Assembly (NCBI GenBank): GCA_009778915.1
Contig: WRFH01000006.1
Location: 1-64,000 of the forward strand
Source: Elusimicrobiota bacterium
Lineage (GTDB): Bacteria > Elusimicrobiota > Elusimicrobia > Elusimicrobiales > Elusimicrobiaceae
DNA length: 64,000 nucleotides
Direction of reading: 5' to 3'
Position 1 is the first letter of the stretch. The number at the start of each line of letters is the position of its first letter. The notes under the pieces are model-generated. The model had not been told where the DNA came from. It made no database searches and saw only the letters and a program-made list of their open reading frames with translations. A program made the position numbers and the translations under genes. Below, in pieces: positions 35,769 through 47,400 of the stretch.

Positions 35769-36556
35769 TGAAAAAAGAAGCGCGGGATTTGGCGCGGGAA
35801 TTTAAGACGTTCCTTGCCAATAATGAAGAAGAGGATTTTATAATGAAAGCGGGGGCTGCCAAAACCCCCGCTTCTTCAACTATGCCCGAAAAAGAAAATC
35901 CGGCGGAAACCGCCGCGCCTTCATTTTCAGACGGCGAAAAAGCCGAAATTCTGGCGGAAACCGCGTCCGCAATCGCACGCTGCCAAAGATGTCCTCTCGG
36001 CACCACGCGCATTAAAGCCGTCCCCGGCGAAGGCAACCCAAACGCTAGACTAATGTTCATCGGCGAAGGCCCGGGGTTTGACGAAGACCACCAGGGCCGC
36101 CCGTTCGTAGGCCGCGCCGGTCAGCTGCTTGACAAAATGATTGAGGCTATGGGCCTCCAACGCGGCGAGGTTTTTATCGCCAACATGGTTAAGTGCCACC
36201 CGATGATAGACGCTACCGATACAGAGAAACGCGGCAATGACCGCCCGCCGTCTCTGGAAGAAATCGCGTTATGCCGCAAATTTATTGAGTCGCAGATTGC
36301 CGTCATCAGGCCGCAATATATCGTCGCGCTGGGCGGCGTGGCGGCAAAAAGTTTAATCAAAGATACGTCGCTCTCCGCGCTGCGCGGCAAAGTGCACGAA
36401 CTGGAACTTGATTCCGCCGACCTCGACGGCAGCGTAAAAATTATCGCCACTTACCACCCCGCCGCGCTGCTGCGTAACCCCAACTGGAAAAAAGACGCGT
36501 GGGAAGATTTAAAAATGCTGATGCGCGAAATGAATCTCAAAATCCCCGGGAAATAA
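35768..36556 (+). CDS. Family 4 uracil-DNA glycosylase (Fe-S)
   Basis: 262 residues. An acidic, Pro/Ala-rich N-terminal extension (about 1-70) precedes the domain. The four cluster Cys are in CQRCPL, VKCHP and LCRKF. Motif A is GEGPGFDEDHQGRPFVGRAG and motif B is YHPAALLRNP. It removes uracil from DNA. It is coupled to rpoZ by a 1-bp overlap and lies 1 bp before priA, so it is in a replication and repair operon. Confidence 0.94.
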   Translation: MKKEARDLAREFKTFLANNEEEDFIMKAGAAKTPASSTMPEKENPAETAAPSFSDGEKAEILAETASAIARCQRCPLGTTRIKAVPGEGNPNARLMFIGEGPGFDEDHQGRPFVGRAGQLLDKMIEAMGLQRGEVFIANMVKCHPMIDATDTEKRGNDRPPSLEEIALCRKFIESQIAVIRPQYIVALGGVAAKSLIKDTSLSALRGKVHELELDSADLDGSVKIIATYHPAALLRNPNWKKDAWEDLKMLMREMNLKIPGK

Positions 36557-36557
36557 A

Positions 36558-38447
36558 ATGTACTGCAAAGTAGTTTTTGATATCGCTCTAGACAGGGAAT
36601 TTGATTATATAATCCCCGCTTCTTTGTCCGCGTCCGCGCTGCCGGGGCGCAGAGTGCGCGCGCCGTTCGGCCCGCGGGCCGCCGGCGGCATAATTACCGC
36701 GGTCACAGATTCCGTAGACGAAAAAATTAAACTCAAAGAGATTACCGAAGTCTTAGACGCCGCGCCGAATTTCAGCGCGGATTTATTTGATTTGGCGCGT
36801 TTTATGCATGACACTTGGGGCGGCAGTCTTGGCCAAATACTTTTTTCGCTGGTACCGTTTTTTGTCAAAGATACTAATCTTTCCCCTAGCTCTTTGCGGG
36901 AGAGGGGCAGGGGTGAGGGGTACGCACAAAACCCGGAAATTACTGAAATCCTTTCGTCAAAAATCTCAACGCTTTTATACGGCCCGGGGCGCAGCGGAAA
37001 GCGTGACATTTTGATTTCCGCCGCCGTGAACGCCGCGCAAAACGGGACAGTTTTGATTTTGGTGCCGGATATTTTATCCTGCGAAGTTTTTGCGGCGCAA
37101 CTACAGAAAAATTATGATAAACCTGTCAGAGTATGGCACAGTAAAACTCCGCTGAGCCTTAAAAAGAAGATTTTTGCGGATGCGCTGGGCGGCGGGAATA
37201 TGCTCATCGTAGGCACGCGCTCCGCCGCGCTGCTGCCGCTGTCAAAACCCGCGCTGCTTGCATGCATCAACGAAGAAAGCGCGGATTTTAAACAGGAAGA
37301 ACATGCTCCGCATTTTCACGCGCGGGATATCTTGCTTCACCGCGCAAAATTTTTCGGCTGCCCGCTTACGTTTTTAAGCCAGACGCCGTCTCTTGAAATT
37401 TTGGATTTAGTCAAACGCGGCGCCGTCACAGAAATCACTTTGCCGCTGAATACGAATCTGCCAAATCCTTACCCGCTTGTCATGACAACCGCTAAAGAAA
37501 AAGGCAAAAAATCTTTTTTGCCGGACATGACTTTTGACGAAATTTCCTTCGCGGCGGCGCAAAACAAAAACATACTTTTAGTTTTAAATTCGCGCGGCAG
37601 CGCGCCCGTTTATTCCTGTCTGAACTGCGGCTATACCGCGCGCTGCACCGAGTGCAACGGCCTGCTGGCGTTCGACGAACAGGATAAATTAAAATGTGTA
37701 AAATGCGGGACCGAAGCAGGCGCGGAGCAGAAATGCCCGAAGTGCGGCAATATGGTTTTCCGCCAAAAATCCGGCGGCACCCAGAAGGTGTTTACCGGCA
37801 TTAAAAAACTTTTTCCAGCCGCGAATATTCTGCGTTTTGACACCGCGCCAAAAACACATGTTCCATTTGAAAATGGAAAGGCAAATATTATTATCGCGAC
37901 GCAGGCCGCGCTTAAAATGCTGCGGGAAGAACGCGCAAAAATAGATTTGATTGTTTTTCTGGACGCGGATTTAGAGTTAAACTCGCCGGATTTCCGCGCG
38001 GCGGAAAGGCTGGCACAAATTTTATTCGCCGCCAAAAGCCTGCTGCTGGGCACGCCGGACGCCAAGATGATAATCACGTCTGACAAGCTGGACAGCGCGC
38101 TGGTAAACGCTGTGGTACACGGAGATTACAAAGAGTTCGCCGCCGAGGAAACGGACTACAGGAAAGCGTTTAACTTCCCCCCGTACGCAGCTTTAATCCG
38201 CCTGACCGCGAGCGCAAAAACTACCGAGGACGCGGAAAAAGCGTTAGAAGAAATAAAAACCTCCCACGGGAATGCTGGTGAAGTATTAGGCCCAGTCCCC
38301 TGCGGCAAAAAATCCGACAAACTAAAAAAGAAATATATTCTGTTAAAAAATATCCCTCTGTCAAAACTGCAACAATGCCTGCTCCAAACCAAACTGCCCA
38401 AAACAATAAAACTAAAAATCACCGTCAACCCGTATGGATTCTTTTAA
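36558..38447 (+). CDS. priA: PriA-like primosomal protein with degenerate helicase motifs
   Basis: 629 residues, about 100 shorter than E. coli PriA. The N-terminal DNA-binding domain is present (FDIALDREFDYIIP, RRVRAPFGPRAAGG), as are all four zinc Cys pairs (CLNCG, CTEC, CVKC, CPKC). The ATPase motifs are damaged: Walker A is GPGRSGKRD instead of GxTGSGKTE, and the DEEH box reads NEES. SATPSLES reads SQTPSLEI, and the motif VI QVAGRAGR is absent after DFRAAER. It can probably still bind forks and recruit partners, but ATP-driven unwinding is doubtful. A 15-residue insert (about 111-125) comes from a palindromic DNA element. It is last in the gmk cluster. Confidence 0.88.
   Translation: MYCKVVFDIALDREFDYIIPASLSASALPGRRVRAPFGPRAAGGIITAVTDSVDEKIKLKEITEVLDAAPNFSADLFDLARFMHDTWGGSLGQILFSLVPFFVKDTNLSPSSLRERGRGEGYAQNPEITEILSSKISTLLYGPGRSGKRDILISAAVNAAQNGTVLILVPDILSCEVFAAQLQKNYDKPVRVWHSKTPLSLKKKIFADALGGGNMLIVGTRSAALLPLSKPALLACINEESADFKQEEHAPHFHARDILLHRAKFFGCPLTFLSQTPSLEILDLVKRGAVTEITLPLNTNLPNPYPLVMTTAKEKGKKSFLPDMTFDEISFAAAQNKNILLVLNSRGSAPVYSCLNCGYTARCTECNGLLAFDEQDKLKCVKCGTEAGAEQKCPKCGNMVFRQKSGGTQKVFTGIKKLFPAANILRFDTAPKTHVPFENGKANIIIATQAALKMLREERAKIDLIVFLDADLELNSPDFRAAERLAQILFAAKSLLLGTPDAKMIITSDKLDSALVNAVVHGDYKEFAAEETDYRKAFNFPPYAALIRLTASAKTTEDAEKALEEIKTSHGNAGEVLGPVPCGKKSDKLKKKYILLKNIPLSKLQQCLLQTKLPKTIKLKITVNPYGFF
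36882..36925 (+). repeat. Palindromic element inserted in frame in priA
   Basis: A C-rich half (TCCCCTAGCTC), a TTTGC loop and a G-rich half (GGGAGAGGGG), followed by CAGGGGTGAGGGG. It is translated NLSPSSLRERGRGEG, like the LSPSPLPL-type translated repeats known in many genomes. It sits between the PriA N-terminal region and the helicase core. Confidence 0.7.
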
Positions 38448-38485
38448 TTTCATTCTTGGTCTTCAATTATATTAGGTTTCCTTTT

Positions 38486-41400
38486 TTATTCTTCTCTTAA
38501 TTTTTGTATTTCTTTATTAAGTTCTATGCGTTCCTGCGCGAGAAACTGCATTCTTTCCGCTTTTTGCTCCGCCGTAAAGGAGCGGATTCCGGGAACCGTT
38601 TCATTCATATATTCTCTTTCAAAATCTTTTTCGGCGTCCTTTAAGGCTATTTCCATAGGATATTTATCATAGAGGAAGACATCTATTTTATGGCAAAGGT
38701 CTAAATATTTTTCGTCCTCATAGACGTTTTCGTCCGCAATTTCAAAAATATTATCAAGCAAAATATAATTATCAATAATTTCCTTTGAAGTTTTTTTATC
38801 CCAGCCCTGCGTTTCAAAAAATTTAAACGCTTCAATATACTTGTCCGGCAAATCTTCTGCGTATCTCTCCGACAACGGGCCGTCTGTATTTATCTTGGAT
38901 AATTTTTCAAGTGTTATGGCCATTCTCTCAGGGTAATACACCTCCGCTATAAGTTGCCCGTTAAATCCGCCGTCAAAACCCCCCTGCCTGCTGTTCAGCG
39001 AAAACACCGGAATATTTTTATCTATGGATTTTGCCTCGTGTAACACGTCAAACCCGTTGCGGCCGCCTTCAAAAAAAATATCCGTAATCACTATAAATTT
39101 TTCCGTATTTTTATTTTCACGCATATAATTTATAGCCGCGCCGGCGCGGGGAAAATATTTTATTTCTTTAACATACGGTTTAAAAACTTCGCCGTAACTT
39201 TTAAATCTGTTCTCTTCATCGTCGGCAAAAATAAGCGTTTTGTCTTTTAAAACGGCCTCTATTTCTTCCTCCGGCGAAGCGGGAGACTGCGCCGCGGCGG
39301 CGGAAATTTCGTCCTCCACGCTGTTTTTGTCTTTGGAAAAATTTTCTTTTATGTAGGCAGACATTCTATCAATTTCTTTTTTTGAGATTGACGGCATCTC
39401 AGAATAAGGCAAATAACCGTTTCTTGACGCCACCGCGTCAGACATGGAAAAATCCGCGCCTTCATTGGCCATGCTCAGTAATTCTTCTTTTTCATCCGGA
39501 GACAGAGGCGACTCATAGGCGGCAGCCTCCGGTGCTTTTGCCCCGCCAAACTCCTCCGCCACAACATTTTCAGTTAATTTTGCCCCCCCCCCAGCTATTT
39601 TTTCAGGCGGCGCGGCCTTATACACACCAAGGCCCTCGGCAAACACGGAAGCGGCCGGCGCGGGGAAAAAGATATTTTTCATTACGTCAAAAAATTTCAG
39701 CGTGTTTGCATGCCACACTTTTGCCTGTTCCCACGGCGGATGAGGCATTATGCCCAGGCTGCGGGAAGAACCGACTTTCTGTTTATCCTGCGGCGCGGCG
39801 GCGGGAGAGGGTTTTACTTTACGCGATGTAAAATACTGGAAAAAAGCATCTTCCGCGGCCCTTGCGTCAACTTCTTCCGGATGGTCCCAGTAAAAAATAT
39901 CAATATCGCGGACGTCCGGGTTTTCATAATTCTCTTTGTAAAATTTCTTCCAATCGTAACTTTTGAGACCGCGGTGATAATTATCTAAAATATATTCCGC
40001 GCGCCGGTCTTTTAAATTTTTCAAAAATATGTCTTGCCAATTATGCGTTCTTTCATGCACGAAGGTTAAATAAATCACTTTTGTAAGCGGCGCTAACAGA
40101 AAATCAGCATCCATGTAAATTATGCCTGGATAATACTCTCCTTTCGCTTCATCCAATGCTTTGAAAAATACGTCTACTTCCTCTTCGGTCGCCAAACCGC
40201 CTTTGACCGCATTTGCAAGATAAATAAAATAGTCTCCCAGCTTGCTCTCTAAAAACTCTTTTCTTCTTTCCTCCCACTCCGGCGGCAGCGGCTGCGCGCC
40301 GTAAAAACCCTTGAGAACCGCAGTCATGGACGGGTATTCCGCCGAGGGAGGTCTTTTAATAACGTTGAACAAATCAGCGAGAGCGTCTTTTTTAAGTTCG
40401 TAATACGCGTCCGGCAGTGGCAGGCCGGCAATAGTTTCCGCCATCATGCGGTTTAAGGTGTTATATACAAGAAAATATTTTATGCTGCTTTTAATTATGC
40501 CGTTGGAGTTCCGATAATATCTTTGAGTTTTTTTCATTAATTCATAAATCTGTTCCGCGCGGTAATAAGCGGTCCGGTGAGCCGGCTCAGAATAATATTC
40601 CGCCGCCTTACTGTCACGGACCTCTGGCAGCATGGTTTCAATTTTTGCTTGATTGCGGGAAGGATTTATCCAGTAAACACTCTCTTCAGATTTTACCTGT
40701 TCTTCCGGCAAAACCGGCCCGCTTTTTATAGTAAACCCGTCCGCGTGTTCAGCGAAAGAATATTTGGCGGGTTTTGCCGCGCCGTCTTCTTCCAATTGCG
40801 TCACGGACGGAGCGGTATCCGCATTTTTATTTTCCGCAGCGGGAACAACGGCGGACACGGGCAAATCGTTGTTGGAAATGCCTTTCTTTTGGCCGGCCCA
40901 TTTATCCCAGATATCTTGAACTTTTTTTTGCTGCTCATCCGACGCTAAAGTTTTACCCTTTTTTATCTTGTACAGTTTTTCGTATAAAGCATGCTCTTCT
41001 CCCCCATTGCTGTTAGGCATACGGCCGTGTTCGGCGATAAAATCTTCCAGTTCTTTAATATAGTTGTCCACAGTTATGCCCCAAAGTTTTTTGACCGTAT
41101 TTACCTGCTCCGGCGTGGCTGTCTTGGTTGCGCCGCTTTTTATATCGAAACTTCTTGAATATAAACTGCTGTCTAAGGGCGGGAGTTTGTTATTAAGTTT
41201 AACGTATTCTTCTAATTCCTGTACTGTAGCCGCAATCGTATCATCGTTTCTTTGTTTGAACATGTCAGACTGGTAAGATTTGTATTTGTTATCTTCCCAT
41301 ACTTTTTTTATCGCCGCAGCCTGTTCAGGTTTTTCCTCGTCTTTTATGGCGCGGTAAACTTTAAAATACAAACTTTTTTCGCTGGGCTGTTCCGAGCTGG

Positions 41401-44400
41401 GCAGCCTGCCGTTTTCGGCTACAAATTCATTGAGTTCCCCCAAAATTCCGCTGTCACTATTGCGCTTATAATCTTCCCACACTTTTTTTATCGCCGCGGC
41501 CTGTTCCGGCTTTTTTTCATTATTCATCGCGCGGTTAATTCTTACATAGAAAGCATGTTCGTCCTGCCGTTTAGAGCTGGGCAGCCTGCCGTTTTCAGAT
41601 ATAAATTTATTCAGTTCCCCCAAAATTCCGGATTCTTCGGCGGCGGGCTTAGCGTCCGCGGCTTTCTCTGTCTTGTCCGAGGAAGACTTATTTCCTTTCT
41701 TTGAAATGCCTTTCTGTCTCCCGCGCGGAATGACATATACATTCCATAGTTCCGTAGTTATTTTACGTTCTTCCGCCGTGGCAAATTGATTGCGGCCCGT
41801 TTTAATTTTCCATGCCGCGTTATATAAAGCCCATTCATCTTCTTTACGGCTGTCGGGGAGACGCCCTTCGTGGTCGGACATAAACTGTTTAAGTTCCTTA
41901 ATGGTTTCCGCGACGCCGGCTACACGCGCGATATTTTTATATTTGTCCCATATGGCCTGCAGCGCGGCTAACTGTTTCTCCGTAGCCGATGTCGCGCCGA
42001 GTCCCGCCAGAATCCCGTGGGCGGCGTTATATAAAGCGTCCTCCTCGCTGCCCTTAATATTAGTATTTGGCAGCCTGCCGTTGCTTTCGGCAAATTCTCT
42101 TGTCTTTTCTATTATGTTATCTATATCTTCCTCAGTTCTTTTGGTACGCGGCTTTTTAGTCTTCTCTGTCTGCTCCGCCGCCGGCGAAACGCTTTCGGGA
42201 GCGGCTTTTTTTCGTCCGGGCGGAACGGAATATTTATCCCATAGGGCCTTAGTCTTTTCTATCTGCTCCGGCAAAGCGGAAACCACGTCCCCTTTTTTAA
42301 GCGCGTTCATTTTGGCGTATAAAGCGCGCTCTTCCTTTTTGTTGCTGTCCGGAAGGCGGCCGTGTTCCGCGGTAAAATCTTCCAGCTCTTTAATATTATT
42401 GTCTAAGGTAACAGTCCAAAGTTGTTTTACCTCGGCTATCTGTTCTTCGGTAGCGGACTTTGTCCTTCCGCTTTTTATATCTAAACTTCTTAAATTTAAA
42501 GCTGTGCCAAAAGGAGGGACATCTTTGTTAGTCTCGACGTATTTTTTTAAATCCCGCACCGTCCGCTCAATCTGTTTATCATGTCTGTGTTTGTATGCGT
42601 CAGTCTGATAAGATTTGGATTTATTATCTTCCCATATTTTCTTTATCGCCGCGGCAAGTTCAGGGTTTTTTTCATTGTTCATCGCGCGGTTAAGTCTTAA
42701 ATATAAACTTCTTTCACCAAGGTGTTTAGGGCCGGGCAGTTTGCCGTTTTCGGCTATAAATTCATTAAGTTCCGCCAAAATTCCGTCTTCTTTGACGGGA
42801 GACGCCGCAGGCGCTGCCTCTATGGTTTTCGTTTCCTTTTCCGCGGCTAAGGCCCTCTCTTCGGCTTTGGCTTTAACTGCCTTCCGCCTTTCGGCCCACG
42901 TCAGGCCGTACTGTTTATTATTTTTCGGCGCGGATGTTGAAGCCGCGGCGGGATTTTTATATTTTTCAATAAGCTTATTGAGTTTTGACTTCTGCTGCGG
43001 AGTTATGTTTAATACCTCGCCGCCTGTTAAACTGTTGATATCGTAATATAATTCTTTTTCTTTCGGATTTTCCCGCGCCGGCATTCTGCCCAAGTTTTCA
43101 AGCCGCTCAATAACCTCATCAATGTCATACCAGAAATATTTTGTCCTTTTAGCCGTATTCCGCACAACCGGAGCTTCAACAGAAGAGGCAGTTTCCGCAG
43201 ACGCTTCCGCAAAACCGCCGCCGTCGACAAATTTAGCAATCACGGGCACAGGCAAAAACAGATTTTTTATTATATCCAGAAATTTCCACGTGTCAGCGGC
43301 CCACTGTTCCGCGCGGGCCTGTTGGTTAAAGGCTATTCCAAGATTCTGGAATGAATTGGATTTTTCTTCATCCGCTTTGGTAACCGCGGGCGCGACGGCG
43401 CGGCTGTTATTGATTACTTTTCCGTCCTTAATTTCTATATTTATTTTTTCTTTGGAGCCGCCGCTGTTTCTTAAGGTAACTTCTATTTTAAAATCCTGAT
43501 TATTACCCAGCCGCCCCCACAAACTTTCCAGATTATTCACAAGCTTTATGCCTCTTTTAGGAACGGCCTTTCCTTCAAACCGCATAACGGCGTCTTCTGC
43601 GCTTTGGCTTGTTTTAATATCAAAAACTTTTTGACCTGAGACGTACACTGGCCTGGAACTGTCAACTCCGTAAAGTTTATAACTGATATAATCGGAAATA
43701 ATATACGCGGGCACGTCATAAGGAAAATAGAAATAATCGTTCGCGTCCAGACCAAAGTGCCTGGAAAGAGCGGGGGCTTCCATTTTAGCGTTACGAATAC
43801 CCTCTAATTCTCCCGTCTCCGTATTTACCATGGGACTGCCGCAGGTGCCTGTTCCGTCGGCCCACAGAGAACTCAGTATGCCGGCGGTGCCGTTTATATC
43901 TTTGATATATCCCGAACTTTCTTTTCCATGATTAAGGGCGCTGACGCTGTACACTCTGTCGCCGTTCCTGGCGGGCGTTTCGCCGGCTTTGAGCGGCTCC
44001 GTTCCCTTCAATTCTTCCGGCACCTGGAAAAGAGCTATGTCCAATTCCGGTATTCTTAAAAATTCCTCCGCGTGTAAAAGCGGTTCCCCTTTCTGCCAAT
44101 TTTTAGGCCTGAAAAGCGCGGGTTCGCCCGAAACTACTACATGATTGGCGGTCACAAGATATGTTTTTGTTTCCGTTTTACCCGTTTTATCCTTTATCTC
44201 AAATTCAGCCAATGTGATATTGGCCCACGCTTCGCCGGAACTATGAAGAATGAAAACAGCGTCTTCCGCCTTTTTTCTTATTTCCGGGGAAATGCCGTTA
44301 ATATTCCTTTCCTGCCAAATACTTGTTTCAGATTTTGAGGTAAGATAATCCGGCGGCGGCAGAGCCTGCGCGGAAGTTTCTTCTTCCCGCAAAACCGGCG

Positions 44401-47400
44401 CGCTTGTTACGGCCGAAATATCATCCGCGCGCGAGTCCGGAACGTATTTGGCGGGCTTTTCCGCCGCCGGAGCCGAAAACATTTCTTCCGTCTGCGCCGC
44501 GGCGGCCCGCGTGTTATCTCCGCGCGTTCTTAAAGCTGATATTTTCTTATATATAAATTCAGCCGCGGACCACAAGATATTGAAAGGAGGCAATAAAGAA
44601 TAAGTATACCGGCCTGCGGAAATTGGGGCATTTGATTTTAGAGCTGTTTTATCGAAACGCGTATTTTGCGGCTGATTTTCAGTTCCTAAGTTTTCTTTCT
44701 TTAGTCCTGTTACTTTGCCGCCGTTAATTTCTATACTTATTTCTTCCTCGGAACCGCCGCGGTTTTTTAAGGTAAGTTCTATTTCGTATTTTGGATAACC
44801 CTCGCCTAATTGTTTCCACAAAGATTCCAGATTATTTATAAGTTTATATCCCTGCGTGCGCTGCGTTCTGTGGGCGCCGGACTCACTCTTTTTCCCGTTT
44901 TTGTCATACCAAGCCATATATCCGTCAGTTACGCTTTGGCTTATCAGGATATCAAAAACGTGCTGGCCTAAGACGTATACCGGCCGCGGACTGTCAATAC
45001 CGTAAAGTTTATATTTAAGATAATCTGAAATAAGACTCACGGGCACGTCTTCGGGAAACAAACTCTCCGTCGGCAGGAAAAAATATTTAGAAAGACCGGG
45101 GTGAACCGTTTTATGATTACGTATGCCTGTGACCTCCCCCGCCGAATTTAACATGGCAATGCCGCAGCCGCCTCCTTCTTCCGCCCACATAGAACTCAAT
45201 ATGCCGCCGGGGCTGAATATGTCTTGAATATGTCCCGCGCTTTCTTTGTTATCATTATGCACGCTGATACTGTACACTTTATCGCCGTTCCCGGCGGGTA
45301 TTCCGCTGGCTTTTAGCGGCTCCACTCCGTCCAGTTCTTCCGGCACGGTGTAAAGAACTATATCCAACGTGTTTATTCTCAAAAATTCTTTCGCGTATAT
45401 AGGCTGGGCGTCTTTCGGCCAGTTTCTGTGTTTGAAAAACGCAAGTTCCCCCGGCTCCAGCGCGTGGGCGCTGGTCACGAGATATTTCTCTTTTTTACCG
45501 TTTATGTCAAATTCAACCAATGAGATATTGGCGATTGAGGTACTGATATCCGAAGAAGTGACAAGAACGAAAGTGGCGTTTTGCGCTTTTTTTCTTATCG
45601 CAATGGGAATGTCGTCAATATTTCTTTCCTGCCCAAGACTCTGTTCGGCTTTGGAAGAAAGATAAGCCGGCGGCGGCAGATTTTGCGGCGGGACATTGTC
45701 ATTATCCGGTATTTTTTCTTGAGTTTTTACTTCGGGAAGCGGTTCCGCGGCGGGCATTTTTATGACAAAATCATCCGCCGCGCGCGCGGCGGCGGAATAT
45801 TTGGCGGGCTCTTCCGCGGACGTTAAATTAACGCCGGCGGCATTGCCGTCCGCGTCCGGGCTTTGCTTAGCTCCGTCCGCTTTGTGCTGTACAGCATATT
45901 TATCCCAAATTTCTGCTACATGTTTGCGTTGCTCTTCGCTTGCGGATTTATTGACGCCGTTTTTAATTAACAGCGCGGCGCTGTATAAGCTCCATTCGCC
46001 GCTTTTGCGGTTATCCGGCATACGGCCGTGAGCCGACGTAAATTCTTCCAGTTTTTTAATTCTTTCGGCTACGCTGTTAGGACGCGCTATATACCAGTAT
46101 TTATCCCAAAGGTCCTTTATTTCAGCCAGCTGTTCCGCCGTGTACGGGCTGGCTCTGTTTACGACGACATAAACGGCGTGATATAAACGGCTTTCATCGC
46201 TTCCCTTTTCTAAATCCCTTGGCAGTCTTCCGTTTGCGGCGATAAAATTTTTTAAATCTTCCGTTAACTTATTTATTTTTTCGGCGTTTAGCCGCGCGAG
46301 GGAGCTGTCCCATACATCCTTCATTTTCTGCACCTGCTCCGCCGACGCGGACACTGTTTTTCCGTTTTTAAGCGCTAACGCTCTCAAATATAAAGGCTGG
46401 CTTTCAGTAAGAAGCTGCGGCATCTTGCCGTATTTTGAGACGTAATCTTCAAACTCCGCAATGGTGTTGTCATGGTCAATCCTCCACAGTTTTTCCACCG
46501 CGCTTATCTGCTCCGGCGTGGCCTCTTTTCTTCGGCCGCTTTTTATCGCCATGCTTTTTAAGTACAAGCTGCTGTGCGCGGGCGGAAATTCTTTGTTAAG
46601 CTCAACATACTTCGTTAATTCCTGCACTGCCTGCTCAACTGTATCGCCGCCGTTTTGCCGCCTTTTAGCAGAATAGTGGGATTGGGAAATATTTTCGTCC
46701 CAGATTATTTGTAACCGCGCGGCGCGCGCCGGATTTTCAGTATTTCGCATAGCGCGGTAAACTCTTAAATACAAACCTTTTTCGCCCGGCTGTTCCGAGC
46801 TTGGCAGTCTGCCGTGTGCGGATATAAAATCATTGAGTTCTTTTACAAGTTTATCGATTGTGACGGCAGCCGCAGGTTTGACGGAAGGGGACGCGGCCGC
46901 GCTGGCGGGTGCAACAGATATGATTTTAGACACAGGTTCGGCGGAAGAGAGCGCGGCCGCGGTTTTATTAGCCTTGCCATTTTCCAGTCTCTCTGACCAC
47001 GGTTTTTTCTCCGATGGTTTGCCGTTGTCCGCCGGCGCGGCGGTATGGTTATATACTTCGGAAATTTTCCTGATTTTTGCAATTTGCTGGCTAGTCGCGT
47101 AAATAGTCCCGTTCTTTATGCCGGATATATCATAATAAAAATCTCTTTCGTCTGCGTTTTCCCATAACGGCATTCTGCCTTTTGCCGCGGTAAAATCCTC
47201 AAGCCGCGCGATAATCGTTTCAATATCTCCGTTGCTCCTGATATATTCAGATTTACCGTTGCCGCCGCCGTTTACGGGAACTGTTTCCGACGGTTTTGCT
47301 TCAGCGGGCATTTTTATAACAAAATCATCTGCCGCGCGGCCGGCCGCGGAATATTTTACAGGTTTTTCTTTGAGAGTTAAACCGCTGCCGGCGGCGTTGG

